From: Solirubrum sp044628455
Lineage (GTDB): Bacteria > Bacteroidota > Bacteroidia > Cytophagales > Hymenobacteraceae
Reading direction: 5' to 3'
Assembly (NCBI RefSeq): GCF_044628455.1
Contig: NZ_JBIYZW010000002.1
Span: forward strand, 1,270,945 to 1,334,944
Length of the DNA: 64,000 bases
Positions 25,876 to 35,347 of this stretch are shown here, piece by piece; within the stretch, counting starts at the first letter, position 1; each line of letters begins with the position of its first letter. The translations under genes were made by a program, and so were the position numbers. Below the pieces are notes generated by a model. That model ran no database searches. It was not told the DNA's origin and was given only the letters and a program-made list of their open reading frames with translations.

Positions 25876-25906
25876 AAGCCCGTCCCCGTTGTGGGGCGGG
25901 CTTTTT
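25876..25906 (+). terminator. Intrinsic terminator of the M28 peptidase gene
   Basis: AAGCCCG...CGGGCTT with an inner CCCC/GGGG pair, followed by TTTTT at 25902-25906. Confidence 0.85.
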
Positions 25907-25986
25907 GCTGCGCCACGTTGCCGCTCATCCTCGTAGCTTGAAATCCGTTTCAGACTCCGAGGCCCCTTGCTCAAACCCCGTTTGCT

Positions 25987-27474
25987 ATGCGTGTACCGGT
26001 ACTGCTGAGTTTGCTGCTGTTGCTGGCCGGGGCCGCCCGCGCCCAGATCGATACCACCGGCGGGAAGTTTTACCGGCCGCTGTACCCCAGCGTGAGCGTA
26101 GAGCAGGGCGTGGCCTACGGCGAAGCGGTGGATACCCAGGGCACCCCCCAGGTTCTGCGCCTCGACGTGTACCAGCCCGTGGGCGGCCCCACGGCCCCGC
26201 GGCCGCTGGTCATCCTGGCCCACGGCGGCGCCTTCCTGTTCGGCAGCCGCACCGACTACGACGTGAGCGAGCTGTGCCGCCGCCTGGCCCGCCTGGGCTA
26301 CGTCGCGGCCAGCATCGACTACCGCCTGGAGCCTTCGCCGTTCACGTTCTCGGGCGCGCGGGCCGTGGTGCAGGCCACGCACGACATGCGGGCCGCCGTG
26401 CGGTTTTTCCGGCGCAGCGCCCTCGGCGCCAACCCCTACAACCTGCAGCCCCGCTACATCTTCGCGGGCGGCTCGTCGGCCGGCGCCATTACGGCCCTGC
26501 ACACGGCCTACCTCGACCAGCCGGCCGAGCTGGCCGCCCTCAACGCCGGGGTAGCGGGCGGCCTCGAAGGCAGCAGCGGCAACCCCGGCTACAGCAGCCA
26601 GGTGCGGGCAGTCATCAACCTGTGCGGCGGCCTGGGCAACCCACTCTGGCTGGAAGCCGGCGACGAACCCCTGGTAAGCGTGCACGGTACCTCCGACGCG
26701 GTGGTGCCCTACCAGATGGGAGTGGTGTTCGGCAATGTGCTCTACGGCAGCGGCGCCCTCCAGCCCCGCGCCGACCAGGTAGGCGTGCCCAACGTGCTGC
26801 GGCCGCTGAAGGGCGCCGGCCACGTGCCCTACAACAACAGCAGCGCCTACATGGATACCACTTTCCGCACCGTGCGCGACTTTCTGCGGCCCCTGCTCGG
26901 GCTGCCCGGCACACCCGGCCCGCTGCCGGTTACGCTCACCCGATTCGAGGTTCGGCCGCAGGGTGCCCACGCGCTGCTGAGCTGGGAAACCGCCACCGAA
27001 ACCCGCAGCCGCGGCTTCGGCGTGGAAGTATCCGTCGATGGCCAGGCTTTTCGGCCGCTGAGCTTCGTGCCCAGCCAGCCCGGGGAAGCCGGGCACCGCT
27101 ACCGGTTTCTCGACGCCGAACCGGGCAAAGCGGGCCGGCGCTACTACCGCCTGCGCCAGCTCGACCTCGACGGCGCCGCAACCCTGTATGGCCCGAGAAT
27201 GGTTGAATTTGCCGCTTCAGCGGGGCAGCTGCGGGCCTGGCCCAACCCCTTCAGCAGCGAGGTCACCGCCGAAATCAGCCTGGAAAATGCCGCTGTGGGA
27301 GAGGTGCAGCTGCTCAACGCCCTGGGGCAGGTCGTATTCAGCCGGCAGCTCCTGTTACCGGCGGGTACGTCGCCGCTGCCGCTGCCCACGCTCGGCGCGC
27401 TGCCGCCGGGCACCTACGGGCTGCGCTGCGTGGCAAACGGCAAAATCAGCCACCTGCGCTTGCTGAAATACTAG
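25987..27474 (+). CDS. Secreted alpha/beta-hydrolase (esterase) with T9SS type A sorting domain, copy 1
   Basis: 495 residues with a signal peptide (MRVPVLLSLLLLLAGAARAQ). The hydrolase domain (about 30-310) has the oxyanion motif LAHGGAFLFG, the nucleophile elbow FAGGSSAGA, an acid in HGTSDAVVPY and a His in KGAGHVPYNN: a complete triad of the carboxylesterase/feruloyl-esterase type. A linker domain (320-415: LTRFEVRPQGAHALLSWETA) and a type IX secretion C-terminal domain (LRAWPNPFSSEVTAEISL ... GTYGLRCVANGKISHLRLLKY) follow. It is a tandem paralogue of the gene at 29262. Ends in a 3-base convergent overlap with the S66 peptidase gene. Substrate unknown. Confidence 0.92.
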   Translation: MRVPVLLSLLLLLAGAARAQIDTTGGKFYRPLYPSVSVEQGVAYGEAVDTQGTPQVLRLDVYQPVGGPTAPRPLVILAHGGAFLFGSRTDYDVSELCRRLARLGYVAASIDYRLEPSPFTFSGARAVVQATHDMRAAVRFFRRSALGANPYNLQPRYIFAGGSSAGAITALHTAYLDQPAELAALNAGVAGGLEGSSGNPGYSSQVRAVINLCGGLGNPLWLEAGDEPLVSVHGTSDAVVPYQMGVVFGNVLYGSGALQPRADQVGVPNVLRPLKGAGHVPYNNSSAYMDTTFRTVRDFLRPLLGLPGTPGPLPVTLTRFEVRPQGAHALLSWETATETRSRGFGVEVSVDGQAFRPLSFVPSQPGEAGHRYRFLDAEPGKAGRRYYRLRQLDLDGAATLYGPRMVEFAASAGQLRAWPNPFSSEVTAEISLENAAVGEVQLLNALGQVVFSRQLLLPAGTSPLPLPTLGALPPGTYGLRCVANGKISHLRLLKY

Positions 27475-28391
27475 CCGGCCGGCTCAGCTTCCAGGTACTC
27501 CAGCCGGGTGCCGGCTTCGCTCACCGTAAGGCGGGCACGGCGGCCGCAGATCAGCGCCAGGTTGCTGGGTTCGTGGCCCACGGGAAAGCCGTAGGCCACC
27601 GGGAAGCGGTACTTGCGGGCGTAGGTATCGATGATTTCCTCGGGCGTCTGGCCGAAGGGAATGGCGTTGTCCTGGGGGGCGGTGAAGTGGCCCACCAGCA
27701 GCCCGGCCAGGTCGCGCAGCTTACCGGTGCGTTCCAGGTGCACCAGCATGCGGTCGATGCTGTAGAGGTATTCCTCGATGTCTTCCAGAAACAAAATGCG
27801 GCCGGCGGTGCTCACCTCGGAGGCCGTGCCGGTGAGAGTTTGCAGCAAACTCAGGTTGCCGCCCACCAGCTCGCCTTCGGCCCGGCCCGGGCGGTTGAGC
27901 GGGTGCGCGGGTACTTCGTAGGTAATCAGCTCACCGAACAGCGCGCGCCGCAGACTTTCCAGGGCCGCCCCGCCGCCGGGCTGGTGAAACAGCAGGGGCA
28001 TCACGCCGTGGATGCTTTCGTGGCCCAGGCGCAGCAAATGGCAGTTCAGGGCGGTGATGTCGGAGAAGCCGGCCACCCACTTGGGATTGTCGGCGAAGCC
28101 GGAAAAGTCGAGCTGGTCGATGATGCGGGTAGTGCCGTAGCCGCCGCGGGCAATGAGGATGGCGCGGATGTCGGGGCGCCCGAGCATGTGCTGAAAGTCG
28201 CGGCGGCGCAGTTCGTCTTCCCCACCGAACTGGTGGTGGGCTACGTTGGTCGACTCGCCCAGCTCTACTGCCAGGCCCCAGCTCTGGAGCGTGGCCACGG
28301 CGGCCGCCAGCTCTTCGTGGGAAGCCTTGCGGGCGGTGCAAACGATGGCAACCCGGTCGCCGGGCCGCAGGGGGGGAGGAGTGGTGGGCAT
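27471..28391 (-). CDS. S66 family LD-carboxypeptidase (LdcA/MccF-like)
   Basis: 306 residues from the ATG at 28391; the longer upstream frame has no family likeness. Conserved parts: LRPGDRVAIVCTARKASHEE (start of fold), ARGGYGTTRIIDQLDF, KWVAGFSDITALNCHLLRLG with the nucleophile Ser of GFSD, EGELVGGNLSLLQTLTG, ILFLEDIEEYLYSIDRML (catalytic Glu) and FPVGHEPSNLALICGRRARL (catalytic His). Enzymes of this family trim the L,D bond of peptidoglycan tetrapeptides in the cytoplasm or detoxify peptide antibiotics such as microcin C7. Peptidoglycan recycling is the likelier role. Convergent with the esterase gene. Confidence 0.94.
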   Translation of the reverse strand: MPTTPPPLRPGDRVAIVCTARKASHEELAAAVATLQSWGLAVELGESTNVAHHQFGGEDELRRRDFQHMLGRPDIRAILIARGGYGTTRIIDQLDFSGFADNPKWVAGFSDITALNCHLLRLGHESIHGVMPLLFHQPGGGAALESLRRALFGELITYEVPAHPLNRPGRAEGELVGGNLSLLQTLTGTASEVSTAGRILFLEDIEEYLYSIDRMLVHLERTGKLRDLAGLLVGHFTAPQDNAIPFGQTPEEIIDTYARKYRFPVAYGFPVGHEPSNLALICGRRARLTVSEAGTRLEYLEAEPAG

Positions 28392-28499
28392 GAGCTGGGC
28401 CGGTTGAGAAAGCCGCCGCAAACCTACGGCGCCGCGGCCAGCCAACCAGCGGAACGCGGCGATATGGAATACCGATTCCGGCCGCATCTTTAGTGGCAG

Positions 28500-29183
28500 A
28501 TGCATGTAGCCTTCCGATTGATTCCCGTCCTCATCAGCGGCCTGAGCGGCTGCGTCGCGCTGCATCCGCTGCCACCCGGTACCTACCTCGAAACCCGGCC
28601 CCATACCGCGCTCTTCACCAGCCGGGAGCTGCAAGTGTACCCCGACGGACGCCTCCGGTATTGGCTGCACACCGATGATGCGAGCCTGGGACGCGAAAGC
28701 GGCGGTACCTACCGCTGGCGGGGCTCCCGCCTGGAGCTGCGCCTGAATGGCCAACCGGATACCTCAACGGCCCATAGTACCCGCGCAACGTTGCCGGCGA
28801 CCGAGCAGCAGCTGCGGTTTTACGTCAGCGCCCGGGCCGATGAAGCCGGCCGGCGCGAGCCGCTGCCGGGCCTTACGGTGCTGGTGCGGGATGCCGCCGG
28901 CAGCGTAGTGGCCGGGGCTACCACCGATTCGGCGGGCTACGCCGAGCTGCCGCTGGGAGCTGTCGACGCCCCGCAGACCCTGGAAATTGCGGGCCTGGGC
29001 TGGCGCCGCTGGCAGCACCCGAGGCCCGCTGTCCCAACGGTATTTCGCGTGCAGCTGCCGCCGCGCGCCTACCAGGCCTACGCCGCCGGAACGCGCAAAA
29101 CCTTCGGGGTGCTATCGGTTTCGCCCCAGCGGCTGGTGCTGCGCCAGGGCACCGACACCCTGACGCTGCGGCGTCGGCCCTGA
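28500..29183 (+). CDS. Putative lipoprotein with a carboxypeptidase-regulatory-like beta domain
   Basis: 227 residues, starting MHVAFRLIPVLISGLSGCVA; the Cys at residue 18 follows a weak lipobox (LSGC). Residues 25-85 read as a beta-rich domain (YPDGRLRYWLHTDDASLG, GTYRWRGSRLELRLNG). Residues 115-165 (PLPGLTVLVRDAAGSVVAGATTDSAGYAELPL split over this span) are a typical regulatory-like Ig fold. The C-terminus is basic. It divides the two esterase paralogues and shares their strand, 78 bases before the second one. Function unknown. Confidence 0.75.
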   Translation: MHVAFRLIPVLISGLSGCVALHPLPPGTYLETRPHTALFTSRELQVYPDGRLRYWLHTDDASLGRESGGTYRWRGSRLELRLNGQPDTSTAHSTRATLPATEQQLRFYVSARADEAGRREPLPGLTVLVRDAAGSVVAGATTDSAGYAELPLGAVDAPQTLEIAGLGWRRWQHPRPAVPTVFRVQLPPRAYQAYAAGTRKTFGVLSVSPQRLVLRQGTDTLTLRRRP

Positions 29184-29261
29184 TGAGGAACGCGGGAGCC
29201 CGGGGGCAGCCAGCTCGTTTGCAATTGCGTAAGCAGGGCTTCATTCACGCCGCTTCATCGC

Positions 29262-30479
29262 ATGAAACAGCTTTTACTTACCGCGTTCGGCCTGCTGCTC
29301 CTGCTGAGCTCAGCTTCCGCCCAGATCGACACCACCGCAGGGCGCTACCTGCGGCCGGTTTTCCCCCAGGTAAGCGTGGTGCGCGACGTGGAGTACGGGG
29401 CCGCCGTCAACAGCGCGGGCACCAACCAGATTCTGCGCCTCGACCTCTACCAGCCCCAGGGCGACACCGTGCGCCGGCGCCCCCTGGTGGTGCTGGCCCA
29501 CGAAGGCGCCTTCCTGACCGGCAACCGCAACGACCAGTTCATGACTGAGCTGTGCACCCGGCTGGCGCAGCTGGGCTACGTGGCCGTGAGCATCGACTAC
29601 CGGGTGGGCTTCTTTCCCTTCGACAGCGTAAACGTGGGCCGCGCCGCGCTGCGGGCCGCCCAGGACATGCGCGCGGCGGTGCGCTTTTTCCGGCGCGACG
29701 CAGCTACCGCCCGGCAGTACCGCATTCACCCCGGCTACATTTTCGCGGGCGGCTCGTCGGCCGGGGCCTTCGTGGCCTTGCAGCTGGGCTACCTCGACAA
29801 GCCCGCCGAGGTGCCCGCCTACGTGGGGCTGGCCGCGGTGGGCGGCACGCTGGAGGGCCAGAGCGGCAACCCCGGCTACAGCAGCGCGGTGGCCGCCGTG
29901 CTCAACCTGAGTGGGGCCGTGGGCGCGCTGAGCTGGCTGGAGCCGGGCAACGTGCCGCTGTTGAGCGTGCACGGCACCGCCGATACCGTGGTGCCCTTTC
30001 TGTTGGGCAAGGCCTTCGGACTAAGTACTTCGCCCCGGCTCTACGGCAGCGGCGCCCTCAAGCCCCGGGCCGACGCAGTCGGCATTCCCAACGGGCTGAA
30101 AGCCTTGGCCGGCGCCGGCCACGTGCCCTACAACGGCAGCAGCCCCGGCAGCGTGGCCTACTTCGACACCACCTTCCGCGCGGTGCGCGACTTTTTGCGG
30201 CCCCTGCTGCGCCGGCCCGGCACGGTGCTTACCCAGCAGGCGCCCACATTCTGGCAGCATGTCCAGCTCTACCCGCTGCCCGCCCGCGCCGCCGTGTACC
30301 TCGACGCCGGGCCCGGGTTTCGCCCCAGCCAGCTCACCCTCACCGATGCCACCGGCCGCGTGGTGCGCCGCCTGTTCTGGCCGCAGCCCCGCCTTGTAAT
30401 CGAACGGGGCGCGCTGCCCGCCGGTATCTACTACCTGAGCGGCCCGGGCCTGCCCGCCCGGAGGCTGGCGCTGGAGTAG
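29262..30479 (+). CDS. Secreted alpha/beta-hydrolase with T9SS-like C-terminus, copy 2
   Basis: 405 residues, signal peptide MKQLLLTAFGLLLLLSSASAQ. It is a clear paralogue of the 25987 gene: both begin the mature protein with QIDTT, share ILRLDLYQP-type, YVAVSIDYR, FAGGSSAGA, NPGYSSAVAAV, LLSVHGTADTVVPF and AGAGHVPYN motifs, so Ser-Asp-His are kept. It differs in the oxyanion motif: LAHEGAFLTG in place of LAHGGAFLFG. It lacks the fibronectin-like linker of copy 1 and ends with a short type-A-like sorting region (LYPLPARAAVYLDAG ... GIYYLSGPGLPARRLALE). Probably exported and outer-membrane linked. Substrate unknown. Confidence 0.9.
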   Translation: MKQLLLTAFGLLLLLSSASAQIDTTAGRYLRPVFPQVSVVRDVEYGAAVNSAGTNQILRLDLYQPQGDTVRRRPLVVLAHEGAFLTGNRNDQFMTELCTRLAQLGYVAVSIDYRVGFFPFDSVNVGRAALRAAQDMRAAVRFFRRDAATARQYRIHPGYIFAGGSSAGAFVALQLGYLDKPAEVPAYVGLAAVGGTLEGQSGNPGYSSAVAAVLNLSGAVGALSWLEPGNVPLLSVHGTADTVVPFLLGKAFGLSTSPRLYGSGALKPRADAVGIPNGLKALAGAGHVPYNGSSPGSVAYFDTTFRAVRDFLRPLLRRPGTVLTQQAPTFWQHVQLYPLPARAAVYLDAGPGFRPSQLTLTDATGRVVRRLFWPQPRLVIERGALPAGIYYLSGPGLPARRLALE

Positions 30480-30516
30480 GCCGGCATCGGCCGCCGGGCC
30501 CGGTTGAGGCCGCTGG

Positions 30517-30726
30517 TATAGTCCCCAACCTTGTCCCTGCGCGTGGAGAAAGGTTTGGTATACTCACCAACCCTCTCCCTTTCCATAGGAAGAGGGTTGG
30601 TGACCTTTCCGAAGCTTCCCCTGAGCGCAGGGAGAGGGTAGGAAAGCTTGCCAAAGCTCCCACCAGCCGAGCTTGGTGATTAGGCAAACGTGCCACAGAC
30701 CTTCCCAGCTGAATCCCGCCTTCGGG
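30517..30726. repeat. Tandem array of four to five 42-bp palindromic units
   Basis: Units start at 30517, 30559, 30601, 30643 and, weaker, 30685. The clearest unit (30559-30600) contains CACCAACCCTCT (30565-30576) facing AGAGGGTTGG (30591-30600). The first unit has CCAACCTT / AAGGTTTGG arms. Frames on both strands show 14-residue repeats (PTLFLWKGRGLVSI / PNLSPRAGTRLGTI), explained by the 42-bp period. It fills the gap between the second esterase and hom; no gene is seen here. Confidence 0.8.
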
Positions 30727-30770
30727 GAGTATTCCCCGGTTGCCGGCTGAAAACCCACCGAACGCGGCGG

Positions 30771-32036
30771 TTACCCGGCCAGCACGGCGGGTTCGCGGTG
30801 GGCGGGGGCGGGCACTTCGGCTACCGGGCGCAGCGGGCCGGTACGGGCCACGAAGGCGCCGGCCGCCCGCAGTGCGTCGCGGTGGCGATGCAGCAGGCTC
30901 AGGCGGGCGTAGCCTATCACGTAGTCTTCGGCGCGGTCGGGGGCGGCCGGCGCGTCACTCACGTCGCGTAGGGCCAGGGCCGCTTGCAGGGGCTGAGGCA
31001 GGTTGCGCAGGTAGACTTCCACTTCCAGGTCGGCGGGGAGCGTGGTAGTGAGGGCACCCAGCTTGGGATAGGCGTAGCGGAAGCCGGCACGCAGGGCGGC
31101 CAGGTCGGCCAGCACGGCCGAGCCGGTAGGGTGGCCGCCGGCCCCGCGCCCGCGCCAGAAGTGCGGGCCGGCAAACTCGGCTTCCACCTCCACGCCGTTG
31201 AATTCGCGCTCGACGTGGTAGAGCGGCGACTCAGGGCCCAGCAGCTGCGGGGCCACAAACACCGTGGTCCCGCCACCGGGCAGGCGGTGCAGGCAGGCTA
31301 CCACCTTTATTTTCTGGCCGCGCCCGGCGGCAAAGCGAATGTCGGCGGCCGTGATGTGCTCGATGCCCAGGTTCAGCACTTGGTCGGGGTCGAGTAGCCG
31401 GCCGTGGGCGTGGGCGGCCAGAATCACGGCCTTGGCGCGCGGGTCGAAGGCGGCCATGTCGAGGGTGGGGTCGGTTTCGGCGAAGCCCTGGGCCTGGGCC
31501 TCAGCCAGCACCGTGGCGTAGTCGGCCCCGGCGCTGGTCATGCCCGTGAGCACGTAGTTCGACGAGCCGTTGAAGATGCCGCTCACCTCGGGCAGCGCCT
31601 CCTGGCCAAAGTAGGCGTCGATGGTGCGAATGACCGGAATGCTGCCGCACACGGCCGCCTCGTAGAGCAGGGTGCCGCCGAAGCGGCGCTGCAGGGCAAT
31701 CAGCTCGGGCAGGTGGCGGGCCACCATGGCTTTGTTGGCCGTGACCACCCGGCGGCCCCGGCGCAGGGCCTCGCTCACCAGCCGAAACGCCTCGGCCGGG
31801 TCGTCGATGACTTCCACCAAAATATCCAGGCTGGGGTCGTCGAGCAGGTCGTCGGCGTGAAACTCGAAGCGGTCGGCGGGCAGGGGGCGCAGCTTGGTGG
31901 GATTTTTCACCGCAATGCGCTGCACCACGAAGCCGGCCGCGGGCTGCCGCTGCAGAATATCGTAGAGGCCCTGGCCCACGCAGCCAAAGCCGATAAGGCC
32001 CAGGCGTAGGGGGCTAGTGGGCGAAGGTCTGGACAT
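30771..32036 (-). CDS. hom: Homoserine dehydrogenase
   Basis: 421 residues from the ATG at 32036 (MSRPSPTSPLRLGLIGFGCV). The Rossmann NAD(P)-binding loop is LGLIGFGCVGQGLYDIL. The catalytic/substrate region has VVTANKAMVARHLPEL, LLYEAAVCGSIPVIRTIDAY and VSGIFNGSSNYVLTGM. It reduces aspartate semialdehyde to homoserine, which the next enzyme upstream (MetX) acetylates. The start overlaps the end of metX by 23 bases, implying translational coupling. The C-terminal 80 residues may be a degenerate ACT domain; I cannot confirm feedback control. Confidence 0.95.
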   Translation of the reverse strand: MSRPSPTSPLRLGLIGFGCVGQGLYDILQRQPAAGFVVQRIAVKNPTKLRPLPADRFEFHADDLLDDPSLDILVEVIDDPAEAFRLVSEALRRGRRVVTANKAMVARHLPELIALQRRFGGTLLYEAAVCGSIPVIRTIDAYFGQEALPEVSGIFNGSSNYVLTGMTSAGADYATVLAEAQAQGFAETDPTLDMAAFDPRAKAVILAAHAHGRLLDPDQVLNLGIEHITAADIRFAAGRGQKIKVVACLHRLPGGGTTVFVAPQLLGPESPLYHVEREFNGVEVEAEFAGPHFWRGRGAGGHPTGSAVLADLAALRAGFRYAYPKLGALTTTLPADLEVEVYLRNLPQPLQAALALRDVSDAPAAPDRAEDYVIGYARLSLLHRHRDALRAAGAFVARTGPLRPVAEVPAPAHREPAVLAG

Positions 32037-33048
32037 AGAACCGGTCGAGGAAGTGCGCGATTTGCGCGGTTTCAATCAGGAAGCCGTCGTGGCCGTAGGG
32101 CGAGTCCATTTCGGCGTACATGGCCCCCGCAATCAGGCGGGCCAGCTCCTGCTGCTCGCTCACCGGAAACAGCACGTCGGAGGAAATGCCCAGCACCAGC
32201 GTGCGGGCGCGCACCCGGGCCAGCGCCGCCGCCACGCCGCCCCGGCCGCGGCCTACGTGGTGCGAGTCCATGATCTGGGAAAGCGTGACGTAGCTGTAGG
32301 CGTTGAAGCGGGCCGTGAGCTTGTCGCCCTGGTACTGCTGGTAGGAGCTGGCGCGGTAGAAGGCCGGCAGCGCATCGTCGTCGGGCTCGGCCTGGGTACG
32401 GCCGTAGGCCTCGTAGCTGCGGTAGCTGAGCAGGGCAATGGCGCGGGCGGCGCGCAAACCCATCACGCCCCCCTCAGGCCCGCCGCCCTGGTAGGTGCAG
32501 TCGGCCTGAATGGCCAGCCGCTGGGCCTCGTTGAAGGCAATGCCCCAGGGCGAGTGGCGAGCGTTGGTGGCCAGCAGCACCAGGTGCTCGAACAGGGCGG
32601 GCTGCTGCACGGCCCACTCCACGGCCTGCTGCCCGCCCAGCGAGCCGCCGATGACGGTGTGAATCTTGTCCAATCCCAGGTGCTGGCGCAGCTGCTCGTG
32701 GGCGGCCACCAAGTCGCGTACCGTGAGGCGCGGAAAAGCCTGGTAGAGCGGGCGCTGGTGTGGGGGCAGGGGCGTGCAGGGGCCGGTGCTGCCGTAGCAC
32801 GAGCCCAGCACGTTGGCACACACGATAAACCAGTCGGCCGGGTCGAAGTAGTGGCCCGCGCCGAACAGGCCCGGCCACCAGTCCAGCACCGCCGAGTTGG
32901 CCGTGAGGGCGTGGCACACCCACACCACGTTGTCGCGCGCGGCGTTGAGGGTGCCGTAGGTGTGGTAGGTTAGCTGCACGCCGGGCAGCGCGCCGCCGCA
33001 CTCGAGCGGCAGCGGCTGGGGCAGGTGCAGCACAGCAGGTTCGTTCAT
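32014..33048 (-). CDS. metX: Homoserine O-acetyltransferase
   Basis: 344 residues. Alpha/beta-hydrolase fold enzyme that makes O-acetyl-L-homoserine from acetyl-CoA. It shows VCHALTANSAVLDWWPGLFG (oxyanion region), NVLGSCYGSTGP, and the nucleophile elbow VIGGSLGGQQAVEW with Ser136, plus VLGISSDVLFP (Asp) and YGHDGFLIE (His). The NVLGxxxGSTGP signature is characteristic of MetX; acetyl versus succinyl specificity was not tested residue by residue. Middle gene of metY-metX-hom; the product is the substrate of MetY. Confidence 0.95.
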   Translation of the reverse strand: MNEPAVLHLPQPLPLECGGALPGVQLTYHTYGTLNAARDNVVWVCHALTANSAVLDWWPGLFGAGHYFDPADWFIVCANVLGSCYGSTGPCTPLPPHQRPLYQAFPRLTVRDLVAAHEQLRQHLGLDKIHTVIGGSLGGQQAVEWAVQQPALFEHLVLLATNARHSPWGIAFNEAQRLAIQADCTYQGGGPEGGVMGLRAARAIALLSYRSYEAYGRTQAEPDDDALPAFYRASSYQQYQGDKLTARFNAYSYVTLSQIMDSHHVGRGRGGVAAALARVRARTLVLGISSDVLFPVSEQQELARLIAGAMYAEMDSPYGHDGFLIETAQIAHFLDRFYVQTFAH

Positions 33049-33209
33049 AAGTCAGCCCCGCAAAGTCAGCGTGAAAAAATGCCCGCGGCGCTGCTATGAG
33101 GCGCGCGGGGGTAAGAAAATTCCTTGTTCGCCGGCACCCGCGCCGGGCGCGGGCGAGCCTGCGGGCAGGCTCCTTTTCGTGGGTGGAAAGGCCAGTGAAC
33201 AAGGCCCGT

Positions 33210-33265
33210 CCGCTGGAAGTGCGGCCGCGCCCAGTACCCGGGCGCGGCCGCGGTTTTCCCCTCCC

Positions 33266-33279
<14 letters not shown>
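33210..33279 (-). promoter_or_regulatory. Nested inverted repeats between metY and metX
   Basis: GCGGCCGCGCCC (33221-33232), 7-base loop, GGGCGCGGCCGC (33240-33251) form a perfect 12-bp stem. Outside it CCGCTGGAAGTG (about 33210-33221) faces CACTTCCAGCGG (about 33268-33279), the latter inside the metY 3' end. No T-run follows, so it may be a partial terminator or a processing/stability element separating metY from metX expression. Confidence 0.6.
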
Positions 33280-34806
<1,527 letters not shown>

Positions 34807-35014
34807 GATGAGGCTGAGAAAGAGGGTGAAAGCGAGAAGAATCGGGGAAGGGAGAAGCCGGCGCGTTGGCCCGGAACGGCCTAGTGGCCAGCAGCGGCCG
34901 GAATGCGCCGAGCCCGCGGCCTCAGCGCCGAAAATCGGGGTTTCGGATGCGTGGGGGCCGCCCGCGGCGCGCCAAACGGTGCCGCTACGTCAGCAGATCA
35001 GCAGGAAAATGGAA

Positions 35015-35050
35015 GGGCACGGACAGGCCGCGCGGTGCCCCTAAGCGGGG
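35015..35050 (-). promoter_or_regulatory. Competing hairpins after the metY leader ORF, candidate attenuator
   Basis: On the minus strand, directly after the leader ORF stop, CCCCGCTTAGGGG (35050-35038) can form a small stem. Its GGGG also belongs to GGGCAC (35040-35035) that pairs with GTGCCC (35020-35015), followed by TTCCATTTTCC. The two stems share bases and exclude each other, as in transcription attenuators. The structure is predicted by eye only. Confidence 0.4.
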
Positions 35051-35051
35051 A

Positions 35052-35216
35052 TTACCAACAACAGCAACAACAGCCTCGCAGCGCCGCGCCGGAAAGCGGC
35101 TGGCGGGTGGCAGCTCCCTCGGCAACAACGGCGGCGGAAACGGCCATAGCCGTGACGGGCGCCGCTGGCGAGCGGAACAACGAGAAACTGGAGTACGGGA
35201 GCGGGTTGGTAGCCAT
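35052..35216 (-). CDS. Candidate metY leader peptide ending in five cysteines
   Basis: A 54-codon frame starting 7 bases downstream of the SAM riboswitch P1 stem and ending 245 bases before metY. It begins MATNPLPYSSFSLFRSPAAP and ends RGCCCCCW followed by TAA; the five Cys codons are TGT TGT TGC TGT TGT. A leader of a sulfur-amino-acid operon that demands five Cys-tRNAs just before its stop and just ahead of alternative hairpins looks like a ribosome-sensing device for cysteine. Poly-Cys upstream ORFs that sense cysteine are known in Actinobacteria; none is known to me in Bacteroidota. An overlapping frame (35041-35226) ending in six leucines competes as an alternative. Confidence 0.45.
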   Translation of the reverse strand: MATNPLPYSSFSLFRSPAAPVTAMAVSAAVVAEGAATRQPLSGAALRGCCCCCW

Positions 35217-35225
35217 AGCACGCCA

Positions 35226-35342
35226 TTTATTTGCCCCCCGCTGCAAGTCAGTCGGGGGCAGGACTTGGCACCTGCCGGCTGGTGCATTGCCGGTGGTTGC
35301 CAGAGGGTCGCGGAGCCTGTTCTCTCGCCTCTTCGGAATAAA
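35226..35342 (-). promoter_or_regulatory. SAM-I-type (S-box) riboswitch of metY
   Basis: The minus-strand leader contains the S-box core: AGAGG...CCTCT P2 with GCTCCGCGACCC internal loop, GGCAACC (35301-35295), a P3 stem CCGGC/GCCGG, then GGTGCCAAGTCC (35272-35261) and a C5/G5 P4 hairpin. A closing P1 pairs TTTATT (35342-35337) with AATAAA (35231-35226). It binds S-adenosylmethionine in known S-box RNAs and lowers expression of methionine genes, which fits its position ahead of metY-metX-hom. The short, AU-rich P1 ends right at an ATG, so the switch may act on translation of the leader ORF as well. Confidence 0.85.
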
Positions 35343-35347
35343 ACGCG

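Larger units (their letters stand above)
34807..35225 (-). other. Long metY leader downstream of the riboswitch
   Basis: About 420 bases between the riboswitch and the metY ATG. It holds the poly-Cys leader frame and the competing hairpins described separately, plus a weaker stem CCGAAA/TTTCGG near 34929-34947. From about 34810 to 34920 nothing else is recognised. Confidence 0.6.

Noticed and set aside
35041..35226. Leu6 leader frame as an annotated gene
   Set aside because: Kept only as an alternative; its body is Arg/Cys-rich without sense for a leucine sensor in a methionine operon.
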